From Igneacidithiobacillus copahuensis (lineage in GTDB: Bacteria; Pseudomonadota; Gammaproteobacteria; Acidithiobacillales; Acidithiobacillaceae), in contig NZ_JAAXYO010000033.1 in NCBI RefSeq assembly GCF_018854015.1, positions 1-64,000 on the forward strand: DNA of 64,000 bases, given 5' to 3'. The position numbers were made by a program, and so were the translations under genes. Each line of letters begins with the position of its first letter. Positions within the stretch are counted from its first letter, which is position 1. The notes beneath the pieces are model-generated. The model was not told where the DNA came from, searched no databases, and saw only the letters and a program-made list of their open reading frames with translations. This document shows, piece after piece, positions 41,420 to 50,983 of the stretch.

Positions 41420-42843
41420 GGTTGTGTTGCTCCTACGGGCATGCCCACGGCCTGACTCAACTGCGCCAGCGCCACGTAGCTGTTGACGAGATTGGCGATG
41501 AGGGTATAGCGGGACTGGGCCAGGGTGGAGTCGGCCTGCAGCACATCCTGGATGGTCGCCTGCCCCACCTTGTACTGCGCCAGGACCACTTCGAGGGCCT
41601 TGCGGGCGTTGGCAAGGCTGCTGGACGCACCCGGATAGGCCGCGAGATCGCCCTGAAAGCCATGGTAGTCCTGCCAGATGCTGGCCATGGTACTGTTGCG
41701 TGTCGTCGCCAGGGTATCCGCATCCTGCCGCGCCGTGGCCTCGGCTTCGCGCACGGCATAGTGATTGTTGAAGCCGGTGAAGAGCGGGACGGTCAGGGTC
41801 AGGCCCACACTCCAGGTGTCGCCCGGCTGAAAACCACTCTGAAACTGATAGCCGTAGGAACCTGTCACCCCGAGGCTGGGCAAGCCCTGGGCCTGGGCCG
41901 AACGCACATTGGCCCGGGCGACGGCGACTTGGGCGCGCGCCTGCTGCAGGGCGGGATTTGCCGTTTCCGCCGCGTGCATCAGGGTCTCGACGCCGCTGCG
42001 CAGAGCGCTTGGCGGCGGACTATCCGGGCCGAGAGGGCTGATGTGAATGACGCTACTCGCCGGTAAACCCAGACTACTGGACAGGGTACCCTCCGCACTG
42101 CGCACGGTCTGCTCCTGCGTCGCGTACGTAGACTGAGCGCTAGCCAGGGATGCGCGTGCCTGATAGAGGTCGCCAATGGTAGCCTGCCCCGCCTGATGCA
42201 ATACCTCGGCGGCCTCCAGGGCCTTTTGATTTTCTGCCACCGTCTTGGCGTCTGCCGCCAGCAGGGCCTGGTCCCCCAGAAGCTGGTAATAGGCTTGGGT
42301 CACCGTAAAGATCACCGTCTGCAGGGTCTGATTCTGCGTGTACCCCGCCACCCACTCCTGCGCACGGGCGGCATCGGTCTTGGCCGCGCGCAGACCGAAG
42401 TCCCAAAGGGTATAGCTCAGACTGAGACTGGGTATGGCGATGTTGCGAGCCGGCACGCTGAAACCGGCGGTGGATACCGCCTGCCGACGTGAGGCATTGG
42501 TGCTGAGAGTGACCGTGGGCAGCCAGGCACTCTCTGCGACGCCCAGAGCAGCTGCCTGGGCGCGCAGCGCTTCCCAGGCAGAGGCGGTTTGCGGATTGTG
42601 GGCGAGGGCCCAGGCGCTCAGCTCAGGGAGGGTCCAGGTCCGATCCGCCAGCGCCGCTGGCCAGTCTTGCGAGCTTGGCAGGGCGGGAAGCTGCTGTGCC
42701 GCTCCTTTCCACGCCTGTCCCGGGTACTGCGGCAAGTCACTGTCGGTGTAGAAAGGATCGTCAAAGACCACGCCGATCCCCGCCTGCGCGGCCCCACTTA
42801 GCAAGAAGAGGCTGGAGAATATCCACTGCCAACGCATTGCCAT
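41416..42843 (-). CDS. Outer-membrane efflux protein (TolC family)
   Basis: A 475-aa secreted protein with signal peptide WQWIFSSLFLLSGAAQA. Two TolC repeats are visible, e.g. SLSYTLWDFGLRAAKTDAAR and SVGLTLTVPLFTGFNNHYAV, each with long helical hairpins. I take ATG 42843 (MAMRWQW) as start since longer open sequence has no signal peptide logic and enters the divergent promoter region. First gene of the RND operon. Confidence 0.9.
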   Translation of the reverse strand: MAMRWQWIFSSLFLLSGAAQAGIGVVFDDPFYTDSDLPQYPGQAWKGAAQQLPALPSSQDWPAALADRTWTLPELSAWALAHNPQTASAWEALRAQAAALGVAESAWLPTVTLSTNASRRQAVSTAGFSVPARNIAIPSLSLSYTLWDFGLRAAKTDAARAQEWVAGYTQNQTLQTVIFTVTQAYYQLLGDQALLAADAKTVAENQKALEAAEVLHQAGQATIGDLYQARASLASAQSTYATQEQTVRSAEGTLSSSLGLPASSVIHISPLGPDSPPPSALRSGVETLMHAAETANPALQQARAQVAVARANVRSAQAQGLPSLGVTGSYGYQFQSGFQPGDTWSVGLTLTVPLFTGFNNHYAVREAEATARQDADTLATTRNSTMASIWQDYHGFQGDLAAYPGASSSLANARKALEVVLAQYKVGQATIQDVLQADSTLAQSRYTLIANLVNSYVALAQLSQAVGMPVGATQP

Positions 42844-43038
42844 GTCATCTCTAGCTAAAAATTCGCCGTAGTATCGACGATTTTGGCTGGTAACGCAGCT
42901 ATCCTGGCCCGCGCAAATTGTGTACGTCTGTAACGATGTACGTTGATTTTTGTAAGAATTTTTCACTGGCTTCGAAAGCGGCTGCGCGCGTAGGCTGTTC
43001 ACCGAGCGATAGAGCTCGTTTTTCGGAGGTACCCGATT
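42844..43038. promoter_or_regulatory. Divergent promoter region between RND operon and CpxP-like/two-component operon
   Basis: 195 bp separate two divergent operons. TGTACG occurs at 42921-42926 and 42937-42942 (16 bp apart) within a run TGTAACGATGTACG, with a further TGTAAG at 42951. Such direct repeats are a plausible binding site for the OmpR-type regulator encoded downstream. GGAGG lies before the plus-strand ATG at 43039. Confidence 0.4.
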
Positions 43039-43551
43039 ATGCGCAAGACACTATTTTCCCTTTTCACCCTGTCGGCTTTGGCGTTGGCCCCGATGGCCAG
43101 CATGGCGGCAGACATGCCACCGCCAGACCATGCACCCATGCAGCGCCCGATGCACGGGGGCCCTCGCGCCGAGTGGATGAAAAATGCCCCAGTCCCCATG
43201 CTCATGCCCATCGTCTGGCGTCACGCCATCGAACTCAAACTCACCCCGCAGCAGGAATCGCAATTGGAGACCTGGCGCAAGGACCAGAAGGCGCAGTGGG
43301 AAACGAAACGGCAAACCATGGAGAGTCATAACCACGCACTGCAGACCGCTCTCCTGCGCGGTGAGACAGGCAGCGCCCTGAAGCCACTGGAAGACGCCGT
43401 ACTGGCCGATCATCAGGCCATGCTGCAACGCGGCATCGCCCAGGTCGACTTTGTCCATAAGTTGCTGAACGCGGAACAATGGCAGAAAGTAACGGCAATC
43501 TATGCGAAGATGGAAAAAGGTCCAAAGTGGGGAGGATGGCACAAACCGTGA
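43039..43551 (+). CDS. Spy/CpxP-like periplasmic protein
   Basis: A 170-aa protein with signal peptide (TLFSLFTLSALALAPMASMA, cleavage near ADM). The mature part is helical and His/Met/Pro-rich at first (PPPDHAPMQRPMHGG), then ELKLTPQQESQLETWRKDQK, reminiscent of the LTxxQ motifs of Spy/CpxP chaperones that sense envelope or metal stress. It overlaps the response regulator gene by 16 nt, so it is likely its periplasmic sensor or target. Confidence 0.7.
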   Translation: MRKTLFSLFTLSALALAPMASMAADMPPPDHAPMQRPMHGGPRAEWMKNAPVPMLMPIVWRHAIELKLTPQQESQLETWRKDQKAQWETKRQTMESHNHALQTALLRGETGSALKPLEDAVLADHQAMLQRGIAQVDFVHKLLNAEQWQKVTAIYAKMEKGPKWGGWHKP

Positions 43552-44276
43552 GTAGCAATGCCCGCATCTTGTTGGTGGATGACGACGCCAAGCTGCGCGC
43601 CATTCTGACGCGATACCTGGAGTCGCAGGGCTACACGGTACATGGCGCCGCTTCGGCGGCGCAGATGGACCGTTTGCTGGAGCGGGAGCGCTACGATCTC
43701 CTGCTCCTCGATGTGATGATGCCCGGCGAGGACGGCTTCCAGATTTGTGAGCGTTTACGTCAGCAGGAATCTATCTTACCAATCATCATGCTCACCGCTC
43801 GGGGCGATCTCGATGATCGCATCCAGGGCCTGTCCATCGGCGCCGATGACTACGTCGCCAAGCCCTTTGAGCCGGCAGAATTGCTGGCGCGGATCGGCGC
43901 GGTGCTGCGCCGCAGTCAGGACAGCGGCACGGTCGAGCCCAGCCCCGGCGCCATCGATTTTGGTCCGTTTCATCTCGCTCTCGATTATCGCCGCCTGTAC
44001 CGGGGCAAACAGGAAATCACCATCACCGAAACCGAGTTTGCCCTGCTTCGCGCCCTCGCCGAGCATCCTTGGCAAACCCTGTCGCGGGACAAACTCCTCG
44101 GCATGATCCATGGCCATAGTGAGGACATCCCAGGCCCTCGCGGCATCGATGTCTTTGTCTCCCGCCTGCGCCGGCTGATCGAAGATGACTCGAGCAAACC
44201 CCGCTATCTGCAGACGGTCTGGGGGCGTGGCTATGTCTTTGTTCCCGACGCGGGGAGCCCGGACAAACCCGCGTGA
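43536..44276 (+). CDS. OmpR-family response regulator
   Basis: A 246-aa regulator. Receiver: ILLVDDDAKLRAIL, phospho-acceptor Asp59 in LLLLDVMMPGEDGF, Thr in IIMLTARGD, Lys in YVAKPFEPAE. Winged helix C-terminal: TETEFALLRALAEHPWQTLS and VSRLRRLIEDDSSKPRYLQT then GRGYVFVP. Start ATG 43536 with GGAGG just before. Overlaps the kinase gene by 4 nt. Likely controls the divergent RND operon. Confidence 0.93.
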   Translation: MAQTVSSNARILLVDDDAKLRAILTRYLESQGYTVHGAASAAQMDRLLERERYDLLLLDVMMPGEDGFQICERLRQQESILPIIMLTARGDLDDRIQGLSIGADDYVAKPFEPAELLARIGAVLRRSQDSGTVEPSPGAIDFGPFHLALDYRRLYRGKQEITITETEFALLRALAEHPWQTLSRDKLLGMIHGHSEDIPGPRGIDVFVSRLRRLIEDDSSKPRYLQTVWGRGYVFVPDAGSPDKPA

Positions 44277-45538
44277 AATTCTGGCGTCTCTGGTCCGATA
44301 CCCTCTTTGGACGGATCTTTTTGCTGATAGGCGCACTGCTGCTAGCCAGTCAGTTTGCGGTCTACTGGTATTTCACCATCTATCTGGGCAACCCCCAGGC
44401 GCGTCACTTGGCACAAAATTGGGCGCAGATCCTGACCCTCAGCAGCGCCCTGGATGTCGGCGAGGCGGAATGGCTGGCCCCGCGCTTGGCCAAGATCGGC
44501 ATCGCCTTTTTTCCTATCGACGAAATGGAGGGCCATCCGCCCCGCAACCCAATCCTGCGTAATGCTGCGCGTCTGTTGAGCGGAATGGGTTGGCCCGATG
44601 CCCAGGTACAGGTCGACAATAAGCATCATCTGCTGTGGATCGATCCCGACCCCCACAGCCATGTCGCCGTTGCCATGCCCATTCCCAAACCACCACCGGG
44701 GCCGTCACCACAGTGGTTCAAGCTCAGCGCCATCCTCCTGCTGTCGTTGCTGGGGGCCTACCTCATCGTGCATCAGATTACCGGTCCGTTGCGCCGCCTG
44801 GTGCAAGGTCTCAACGCCAGTCGTGGTCGCGAGGGGCCGGTGGTATTGCCGGTAGAGGGACCGGAAGATATCAAGCATCTGGCGGGCGAACTGAACAGTG
44901 CCCTGCGCGAACGCCATGAACTGGCGGAAGAACGGGAGATGGTCCTGCTCGGCGTTTCTCACGACCTGCGCACGCCCTTGACGCGGATGCGCATGCTCGC
45001 CGAGTTTCTCCCCAAGGAGGCGGCAGATCTGCAGAAAGATCTGGTCGACAATCTGTGGGAAATGGACGAAATCCTGCATCAGTTTCTCGATTACGCCCGC
45101 AGTGGACGCGAAGAATTGGCCGAAGAGATCGATCTGATCGCTTTCCTGCGCCATTTTGTCGAATCGCAGGGTGACGATGTGCTTCTGCAGAAGCCGGAAT
45201 GCGAAAGCCTCTATCTCTCTATCACTCCGGTGGCGCTGCGCCGCGTCCTGCAGAACCTGGTGGAAAATGCCCGCCGCCACGGGCGGCCCCCTATCGAGAT
45301 CCGCGTCGCTCAAGAGGCCGGTTCCGCGAGTATCGAGGTCCGCGATCATGGCAACGGCATCTCGGCGGAAAAACTGGCTCAGCTTGGCAAGCCTTTCGCA
45401 CTGGCCGGGCGGGGCGGCGGCACCGGACTGGGCATTGCCATCGTGCAGCGTATCCTGCAACGTCTCGGGGGCCGCATCGAGTTCCGCAACGCCCCCGAAG
45501 GCGGCTTACGGGTGCGCTTCACCCTGCCCTTGCGCTGA
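44273..45538 (+). CDS. Sensor histidine kinase (EnvZ/CpxA-like)
   Basis: A 421-aa membrane kinase. TM1 about residues 11-36, periplasmic sensor about 37-147, TM2 about 150-167, HAMP, then dimerisation His230 in LGVSHDLRTPLTRMRML. ATPase: N box LVENARRHG, G1 VRDHGNGIS, G2 GRGGGTGLGIAIVQRIL. Periplasmic domain contains a His-rich stretch (DPDPHSHVAVAM). It phosphorylates the adjacent OmpR-type regulator. 3' end overlaps the convergent hypothetical gene by 33 bp. Confidence 0.93.
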   Translation: MKFWRLWSDTLFGRIFLLIGALLLASQFAVYWYFTIYLGNPQARHLAQNWAQILTLSSALDVGEAEWLAPRLAKIGIAFFPIDEMEGHPPRNPILRNAARLLSGMGWPDAQVQVDNKHHLLWIDPDPHSHVAVAMPIPKPPPGPSPQWFKLSAILLLSLLGAYLIVHQITGPLRRLVQGLNASRGREGPVVLPVEGPEDIKHLAGELNSALRERHELAEEREMVLLGVSHDLRTPLTRMRMLAEFLPKEAADLQKDLVDNLWEMDEILHQFLDYARSGREELAEEIDLIAFLRHFVESQGDDVLLQKPECESLYLSITPVALRRVLQNLVENARRHGRPPIEIRVAQEAGSASIEVRDHGNGISAEKLAQLGKPFALAGRGGGTGLGIAIVQRILQRLGGRIEFRNAPEGGLRVRFTLPLR

Positions 45539-45871
45539 GGCTGCCTGCCGCGGACAGAGTTTGCGCAACTCCTGCAGCTCCTTGGGGTCGAGTTTTTGCC
45601 AGGCAATGTTGCCACAGCGGCCTTCAATCGCTCCCTCGATGGTACCCTGCTGGGAGATGCCGGGAGCGACGACAAAATCCGGCACCGAAACCACGCTACC
45701 GGTAGGGCTTACCGACTGCAGCGCCGTCGCCGAACTGGCGGTTTTGGCAACCGGCGCAGGACCCGCCGGATGCAGCCACAGAAAGAAAAATCCCACCAAG
45801 ACGATGATGGCGAGAATCACGATGATCACCGCCATCCACGATGCCTTGCTGTTTGCGTCCGTGCTCATCAT
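45506..45871 (-). CDS. Hypothetical single-span membrane protein
   Basis: A 121-aa protein: short N-terminus, one membrane helix (WMAVIIVILAIIVLVGFFFL), an Ala/Pro/Ser linker, then a small C-terminal domain with two cysteines (EGRCGNIAWQKLDPKELQEL and LRKLCPRQ). Probably anchored in the inner membrane with the C-terminus in the periplasm. No family recognised. The gene follows the helicase gene on the same strand (22 nt gap). Confidence 0.7.
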   Translation of the reverse strand: MMSTDANSKASWMAVIIVILAIIVLVGFFFLWLHPAGPAPVAKTASSATALQSVSPTGSVVSVPDFVVAPGISQQGTIEGAIEGRCGNIAWQKLDPKELQELRKLCPRQAASAQGQGEAHP

Positions 45872-45892
45872 CTACACCCCCCGTGCTTCTCT

Positions 45893-48019
45893 TCAGGATA
45901 GTCTTTCCAGACTCACGATGCCCAGGGCCAGCCATTTGCTGCCGGAGCTGAACTGAATCTGTACCCGTCCCTGGCGTCCACCGCCCTCATAATCCAGTAC
46001 CGTCCCCTCACCAAAAACCGGGTGACGGATGCGCCCACCCAACGGGTAGGGGCAATCGCTGCGCCCACCGCTCGAAGCCGATAGAGCAGGCGCCAGCGGT
46101 CGGCTGATGCGCGCGCGCGGGCGCAGCTCTTCGATTTCCTCTGCCGGTAGCTCGCGCAAGAAGCGCGACGCCAAGGCCAAACGCTCCGCGCCATGCAGCC
46201 GCCGGCTCTCGGCGTGACAGAGAACGAGCTGCTGCATGGCGCGGGTCATGCCCACATAGCAGAGGCGCCGTTCCTCGGCCAGACCGGCAGGGTCTTCCAA
46301 GCTACGTTGATGCGGAAAGAGCCCTTCCTCCAGCCCAACGAGAAAGACCTGGGCAAATTCCAGCCCCTTGGCACTGTGCAGGCTCATTAACTGCACCGCA
46401 TCTTCCCAAGCCTCGGCCCCGCCTTCCCCCGCCTCGAGGGCAGCATGGGTGAGAAATTCGCTGAGTATATCGCCGGGTACGGGACTCAGTTCACGCAGGC
46501 CCTCGGAGCCATCCTGCAGGGCAAAACTGCGCGCTGCATTGATCAGCTCTTCCAGGTTTTCCAAACGTCCTTCGCCACGATCGCCATCCCGCGCATGCCA
46601 ATCGCGCAGGGGAACCTGCTCCAGGACCAGACGCACCTGCTCATCTAGCTCCTGGTGGGTGCAGGCTTCTGCCAGGCGATCGATGAGGGTGAGAAAGGCA
46701 TTGAGCTTGGGCTGCGCCATCTCTCCGGCGGCCTGCCAGAGCGAAATGCCGCGCTCGCGGGCAAGACTGCGCAGGCGTTCGAGGGTGACAGCGCCAATAC
46801 CGCGCGCCGGCACATTGACCACCCGCTCGAAGGCGGCGTCGTCGTGGCGCTGCAGGACCAGACGCAGATAGGCGAGGACGTCCTTGACCTCGGCACGCTC
46901 GAAAAAGCGCAGGCCACCATAGACCCGATAAGGCACGCCGGCACGCAGGAGATGTTCTTCAAAGGGTCGCGACTGGGCATTGGAGCGATAGAGGATGGCA
47001 CAGTCCTCGCGCTTGCCGCCCGCCGCCACCCACTGCTCGATGCGACCGACCACAAAACGGGCCTCATCTTCTTCGTTGTAGGCGCGATAGAGCTGCACCG
47101 GGGCGCCCTCGCTGCGTTCCGTCCACAGGGTCTTGCCGAGGCGGTCGTGATTCTGCGCGATGACGGCATTGGCCGCTGCCAGAATGGGCGCTGTAGAACG
47201 GTAGTTCTGTTCCAGGCGGATCAGCCGGGCACCGGGAAAATCGCGCTGAAAGCGAAAGAGGTTTTCGACTTCGGCACCACGCCAGGCATAGATCGACTGG
47301 TCATCATCGCCAACCACGAAGAGATTCTGATGCCCCTCCGCCAGCCGCCGCAGCCATTGATATTGCACGGCATTGGTGTCCTGGAACTCATCCACCAGAA
47401 CCTGCTGAAACCGCTCCTGATACTGGGCAAGAAGGGGAGCATCGTTCCACAGGCGCAGGGCATAGAGCAGCAGGTCGGCAAAATCCAAGGCTCCAGCGCG
47501 CTCGCGCAGCAACTCGTAGCGCTGATAGATCTCCAATAGCTGCGGCGGCACCGAACGCTCGCCAGCGAGCTCCTGCGGCCCGAGGCCGCTGTCCTTCCAG
47601 CGACTGATGCGCCCGGCGACCTGCCGCGCCGGCCAGTGTTTATCGTCCAGCTGCAGCTCCCGCACGGCACGCCGCACCAGACGCTGGCTATCGTCCGCGT
47701 CGAGGACGACAAACTGCTCGGGCAGATCGACCAGCTCGTGGTGCATCCGCAGCAGGCGATGCGCAATGCCATGAAAGGTTCCCATCCACAAGCCACGCAG
47801 ATCCATGTCGAGCATGGCCGCGAGACGCTCGCGCATGGCCCGCGCCGCCTTGTTGGTGAAGGTCACCGCGAGGATCTGTCCTGGATAGAGGCCGTCTTCC
47901 AGCAAATGGGCGATACGGCTGGTGAGCACGCGCGTTTTCCCGGAACCCGCGCCCGCCAGAACCAGTGCCGGCCCCGGTGCCAGCAGCACTGCCTCCCGCT
48001 GCCGCTCGTTTAGTTCCAT
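45893..48019 (-). CDS. UvrD/Rep-family DNA helicase
   Basis: A 708-aa SF1A helicase. Walker A VLAGAGSGKTRVLTSRI, motif Ia TFTNKAARAMRERL, motif II VDEFQDTNAVQYQWLR, motif III LFVVGDDDQSIYAWRGA, motif IV RLEQNYRSTAPIL, motif V VQLMSLHSAKGLEFAQVFLV, motif VI RRLCYVGMTRAMQQL. It unwinds DNA in repair or replication restart; Rep, UvrD and PcrA cannot be distinguished by eye. Start ATG 48019 gives the standard N-terminus MELNERQREAVL. Confidence 0.93.
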   Translation of the reverse strand: MELNERQREAVLLAPGPALVLAGAGSGKTRVLTSRIAHLLEDGLYPGQILAVTFTNKAARAMRERLAAMLDMDLRGLWMGTFHGIAHRLLRMHHELVDLPEQFVVLDADDSQRLVRRAVRELQLDDKHWPARQVAGRISRWKDSGLGPQELAGERSVPPQLLEIYQRYELLRERAGALDFADLLLYALRLWNDAPLLAQYQERFQQVLVDEFQDTNAVQYQWLRRLAEGHQNLFVVGDDDQSIYAWRGAEVENLFRFQRDFPGARLIRLEQNYRSTAPILAAANAVIAQNHDRLGKTLWTERSEGAPVQLYRAYNEEDEARFVVGRIEQWVAAGGKREDCAILYRSNAQSRPFEEHLLRAGVPYRVYGGLRFFERAEVKDVLAYLRLVLQRHDDAAFERVVNVPARGIGAVTLERLRSLARERGISLWQAAGEMAQPKLNAFLTLIDRLAEACTHQELDEQVRLVLEQVPLRDWHARDGDRGEGRLENLEELINAARSFALQDGSEGLRELSPVPGDILSEFLTHAALEAGEGGAEAWEDAVQLMSLHSAKGLEFAQVFLVGLEEGLFPHQRSLEDPAGLAEERRLCYVGMTRAMQQLVLCHAESRRLHGAERLALASRFLRELPAEEIEELRPRARISRPLAPALSASSGGRSDCPYPLGGRIRHPVFGEGTVLDYEGGGRQGRVQIQFSSGSKWLALGIVSLERLS

Positions 48020-48119
48020 ACCTGCCTTACCGTGCCGGTGACTTGAAAAAACACCTCTGCGCCCCCACAGTCGCATCAGGTTCATCAGATGCCATCGCGG
48101 CATGATACGGGGGGTTCCC

Positions 48120-49061
48120 TTGGAATACAAAGACTACTACCAGATCCTGGGGGTAGCGCGTGACGCCGACGCGGACGCGATCAAATCCGCGTATCGAAAG
48201 ATGGCGCGCAAATATCACCCGGACGTGAGTAAGGAGGCCAATGCCGAGGACCGCTTCAAGGACCTGCAAGAGGCCTACGAGGTACTGAAAGATCCGGAAA
48301 AGCGCCGCGCCTATGATCAGCTCGGCAGCAATTGGCAAGCGGGGCAGGATTTTCGTCCGCCGCCCGGCTGGGAACATTTTGCCGGCGGCTTTGGCGGCGG
48401 TGCGAATCCCAATATGGGCGGCTTCAGCGACTTCTTCGAGGAGCTCTTTACCCAGCAGGGGCGCCGCAGCTCACGCGGTGGTGCACCCTTTCGTATGCGC
48501 GGGGAAGACAGCGAAGCGGAGATCCAGATTCCCCTGGAGGACGTCTTCCATGGGGCAAAGCGAGAGATTTCTCTGGAAGTGCCCGTACTCGGCCCGGACG
48601 GACGCATGCACCGCGAACGCCGCCAGCTCAGCGTCAAGATTCCCGCGGGCATCGCTGAGGGCCAGCGCCTGCGGATAGCCGGGCAGGGACAGTCCGGCCA
48701 GGGGGGCGGTCCCAATGGCGATCTCTACCTGCGGGTGCGCTACGCAGCACATCCGCAATTTCGTGCCGAGGGAAAGGATTTGTACCTCGACCTGCCTATT
48801 AGTCCGTGGGAGGCGGTACTGGGTGCCTCAGTATCGGTACCTACCCTGGATGGGCAGCTTCGGGTGAAGGTCCCGGCCAGCAGCAGTAGCGGACAGAAAT
48901 TGCGACTCGGGGGCAAGGGATTGCCAGAGAGCAAGGGCGGCAAGGCCGGCGACCTCTACGCGGTTCTCCAGATCGTTGTCCCCAAAGAAGTCAGTGCAGC
49001 GGAGAAGGAGCTATGGGAAAAGCTCGCGACAGAAAGTCGTTTTCAGCCGCGGAATGATTGA
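48120..49061 (+). CDS. DnaJ-class co-chaperone (CbpA-like)
   Basis: A 313-aa protein with J domain EYKDYYQILGVARDADADAI and the HPD motif in ARKYHPDVSKEA, a Gly/Phe-rich linker (FAGGFGGGANPNMGGF), and two C-terminal beta domains (EAEIQIPLEDVFHGAKREIS; DLYLRVRYAAHPQF). The zinc-finger domain of DnaJ is absent, as in CbpA. Start taken as TTG 48120 behind a GGGGGG run; an ATG at 48102 would add six residues. Confidence 0.92.
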   Translation: MEYKDYYQILGVARDADADAIKSAYRKMARKYHPDVSKEANAEDRFKDLQEAYEVLKDPEKRRAYDQLGSNWQAGQDFRPPPGWEHFAGGFGGGANPNMGGFSDFFEELFTQQGRRSSRGGAPFRMRGEDSEAEIQIPLEDVFHGAKREISLEVPVLGPDGRMHRERRQLSVKIPAGIAEGQRLRIAGQGQSGQGGGPNGDLYLRVRYAAHPQFRAEGKDLYLDLPISPWEAVLGASVSVPTLDGQLRVKVPASSSSGQKLRLGGKGLPESKGGKAGDLYAVLQIVVPKEVSAAEKELWEKLATESRFQPRND

Positions 49062-49064
49062 CAC

Positions 49065-50963
49065 TCAGGAGCGAGCAAAAAGAACCGCTTGATTGCGCCC
49101 GAGCCGTTTGGCCTCGAAGAGCGCGTGGTCGGCTGCTTGCAGCAGATCCTTTGCAGAAGCCATCCGTGCATCCCGGCTTGCCGCCCCGATACTGACCGAG
49201 ACATCTGGTTGCAGGTCAGTCCAGGTATCTGCCGCAGCCAGTTGCGAGCAAATGCGCCGTGCCAACACCTGGACACCTTGCGCGTCCGTGTCTGGACAAA
49301 TGATCAGAAACTCATCGCCCCCCACGCGGCAGGGAATATCCTGGTGGCGGGCAAAGGCGTCGAGAATACTCGACACCCTCTGCAACACTTCGTCACCCAC
49401 GTCGTGGCCGTGGGTATCGTTGATCAGTTTGAAGTTATCCAGATCCAAGAGCATCAGAGCAAGATGTTTATCGTGGCGTTCTGCTATCGACCACTCTTGT
49501 GCCAGCCTCTCGTCGGCGTACCGGCGATTGCGTAGGTGGGTCAGCGGATCGGTAAGCGCCGCTTGTCGCAGATCCCGATTAACATCCGCCAAAGATCCGG
49601 TGAATTTGCGCATGCGCTCCTGTCGATGCAGATACTTTTGTCTTGCCTCTAGGCGACGCTGGGCCAACTGCAAGTGTTTTCGCAGATTTTCGGGGAACGA
49701 AGACCTGGGTTCGTAGGCATCAATTCCGAGGCGAAACAGCTCACTTTCACTTTGTGCGTCCAGCGTATCGCCAACGAGCAAGATGTACGGCCCGAGGACC
49801 GGGTCCAGGCCGCGTAAATTGGTCGTGATCCACTCCCTGGCATTTTGCTGGTAGGCGACGACCAGCAAATCCAGACTCGCAGTATCACTGACCTCTGCCA
49901 TCAATGGCGAAAGTCCCAGACGCGAAAATACTTCCATGCACTCGTCGGTCACGTCGTTGTCCATCGCCAGACACGCGACCCGCAATGGGGAGGAGTCGCT
50001 CGCTGGAGTTCGCTCTCGATCCATCAGGAGTTCCCAGTCCAGCGGCTCTGCAAGCAACGGCGCCGCTTCTTGCAATAGGCCCTGCCATTGCGGCCAGGCC
50101 AAAAGGAGGCGGGAGACTTGTTCGCGGACGCGCACGGTGTCCAAACCAAGCTTGATCATCTCCTCGGCCATTTGCGCTGCGCTGGCGGATCGGCGCGGAT
50201 TATCACGCAGGCAGAATTCCGCCATGCCCAGCCCAAAACGAAGCAACCGCGCCAGAAACAGCGATCGACCCGCGTCTGGAAAGGAGCTCAACTCCTCCGG
50301 CTGTGCCTGATGAAATATGGCCTCCACGAAAACCATCGGCAATCCCCACTCTTCTACCAGCAGGGAAGATAATTCGTCATGATCAATGCCATACTGCTGA
50401 CGTTCCATTTGCAGCAGCGCGTTACCTTCGGATGGTGGCACCGTGCCACGCAATTCTACATAACTCTCGGAAAACAGACTTACCAGGGCCAGTTCGCCCA
50501 CATTGGCTAAGAGCGCCACAACAAATATTTCGTCTGCATTGACCTGACCAAGTTGCTCAGACAGTGCTTGTACGGCGAGCGCCGACAGCAGTGAAACGGT
50601 CCAAAATTTGGCGTAATCGAATCCGCTCACCCGCGGAGTGGTCGACTGAATGAGCGCCAAGGCCAAGATGAGACGTTTGATTTGCGCCTGCCCGAGCACC
50701 AGAATTGCGTCCGAAACCGCCACTATGGGACGTGAGCGCGTGCGAATGGAGACATTGGCGAGCTGTAGCAGCCGCGCGTTTGTCGCTGGATCGGATTGCA
50801 GCACCCGCACTAGTTCGCGATTGTCGACTTCCTCTTGTTCCAGCAATCGCAACGCTTCCAGGTACACCCCTTTCGGTGAAGGAAGCTTGCCACCCTGACG
50901 ATACTGGGATAGCCAATCAATATTCCTCGTTGCCACTGTTTTCCCCAGCTCGTCCTGCGACAT
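49065..50963 (-). CDS. HDOD-domain diguanylate cyclase
   Basis: A 632-aa signalling protein. HDOD domain about residues 20-230 (GKLPSPKGVYLEALRLLEQE; LLQLANVSIRTRSRPIVAVS), an intermediate receiver-like region lacking a clear Asp, a short coiled coil, and a C-terminal GGDEF domain (LTDPLTHLRNRRYADERLAQ). Catalytic GGDEF is intact in CRVGGDEFLIICP, and an RxxD inhibitory site (RHQD) lies five residues before it. It probably makes cyclic di-GMP. Gap of only 3 nt to convergent cbpA-like gene. Confidence 0.92.
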   Translation of the reverse strand: MSQDELGKTVATRNIDWLSQYRQGGKLPSPKGVYLEALRLLEQEEVDNRELVRVLQSDPATNARLLQLANVSIRTRSRPIVAVSDAILVLGQAQIKRLILALALIQSTTPRVSGFDYAKFWTVSLLSALAVQALSEQLGQVNADEIFVVALLANVGELALVSLFSESYVELRGTVPPSEGNALLQMERQQYGIDHDELSSLLVEEWGLPMVFVEAIFHQAQPEELSSFPDAGRSLFLARLLRFGLGMAEFCLRDNPRRSASAAQMAEEMIKLGLDTVRVREQVSRLLLAWPQWQGLLQEAAPLLAEPLDWELLMDRERTPASDSSPLRVACLAMDNDVTDECMEVFSRLGLSPLMAEVSDTASLDLLVVAYQQNAREWITTNLRGLDPVLGPYILLVGDTLDAQSESELFRLGIDAYEPRSSFPENLRKHLQLAQRRLEARQKYLHRQERMRKFTGSLADVNRDLRQAALTDPLTHLRNRRYADERLAQEWSIAERHDKHLALMLLDLDNFKLINDTHGHDVGDEVLQRVSSILDAFARHQDIPCRVGGDEFLIICPDTDAQGVQVLARRICSQLAAADTWTDLQPDVSVSIGAASRDARMASAKDLLQAADHALFEAKRLGRNQAVLFARS

Positions 50964-50983
50964 TCTCAGTCTCGTATACTAGA

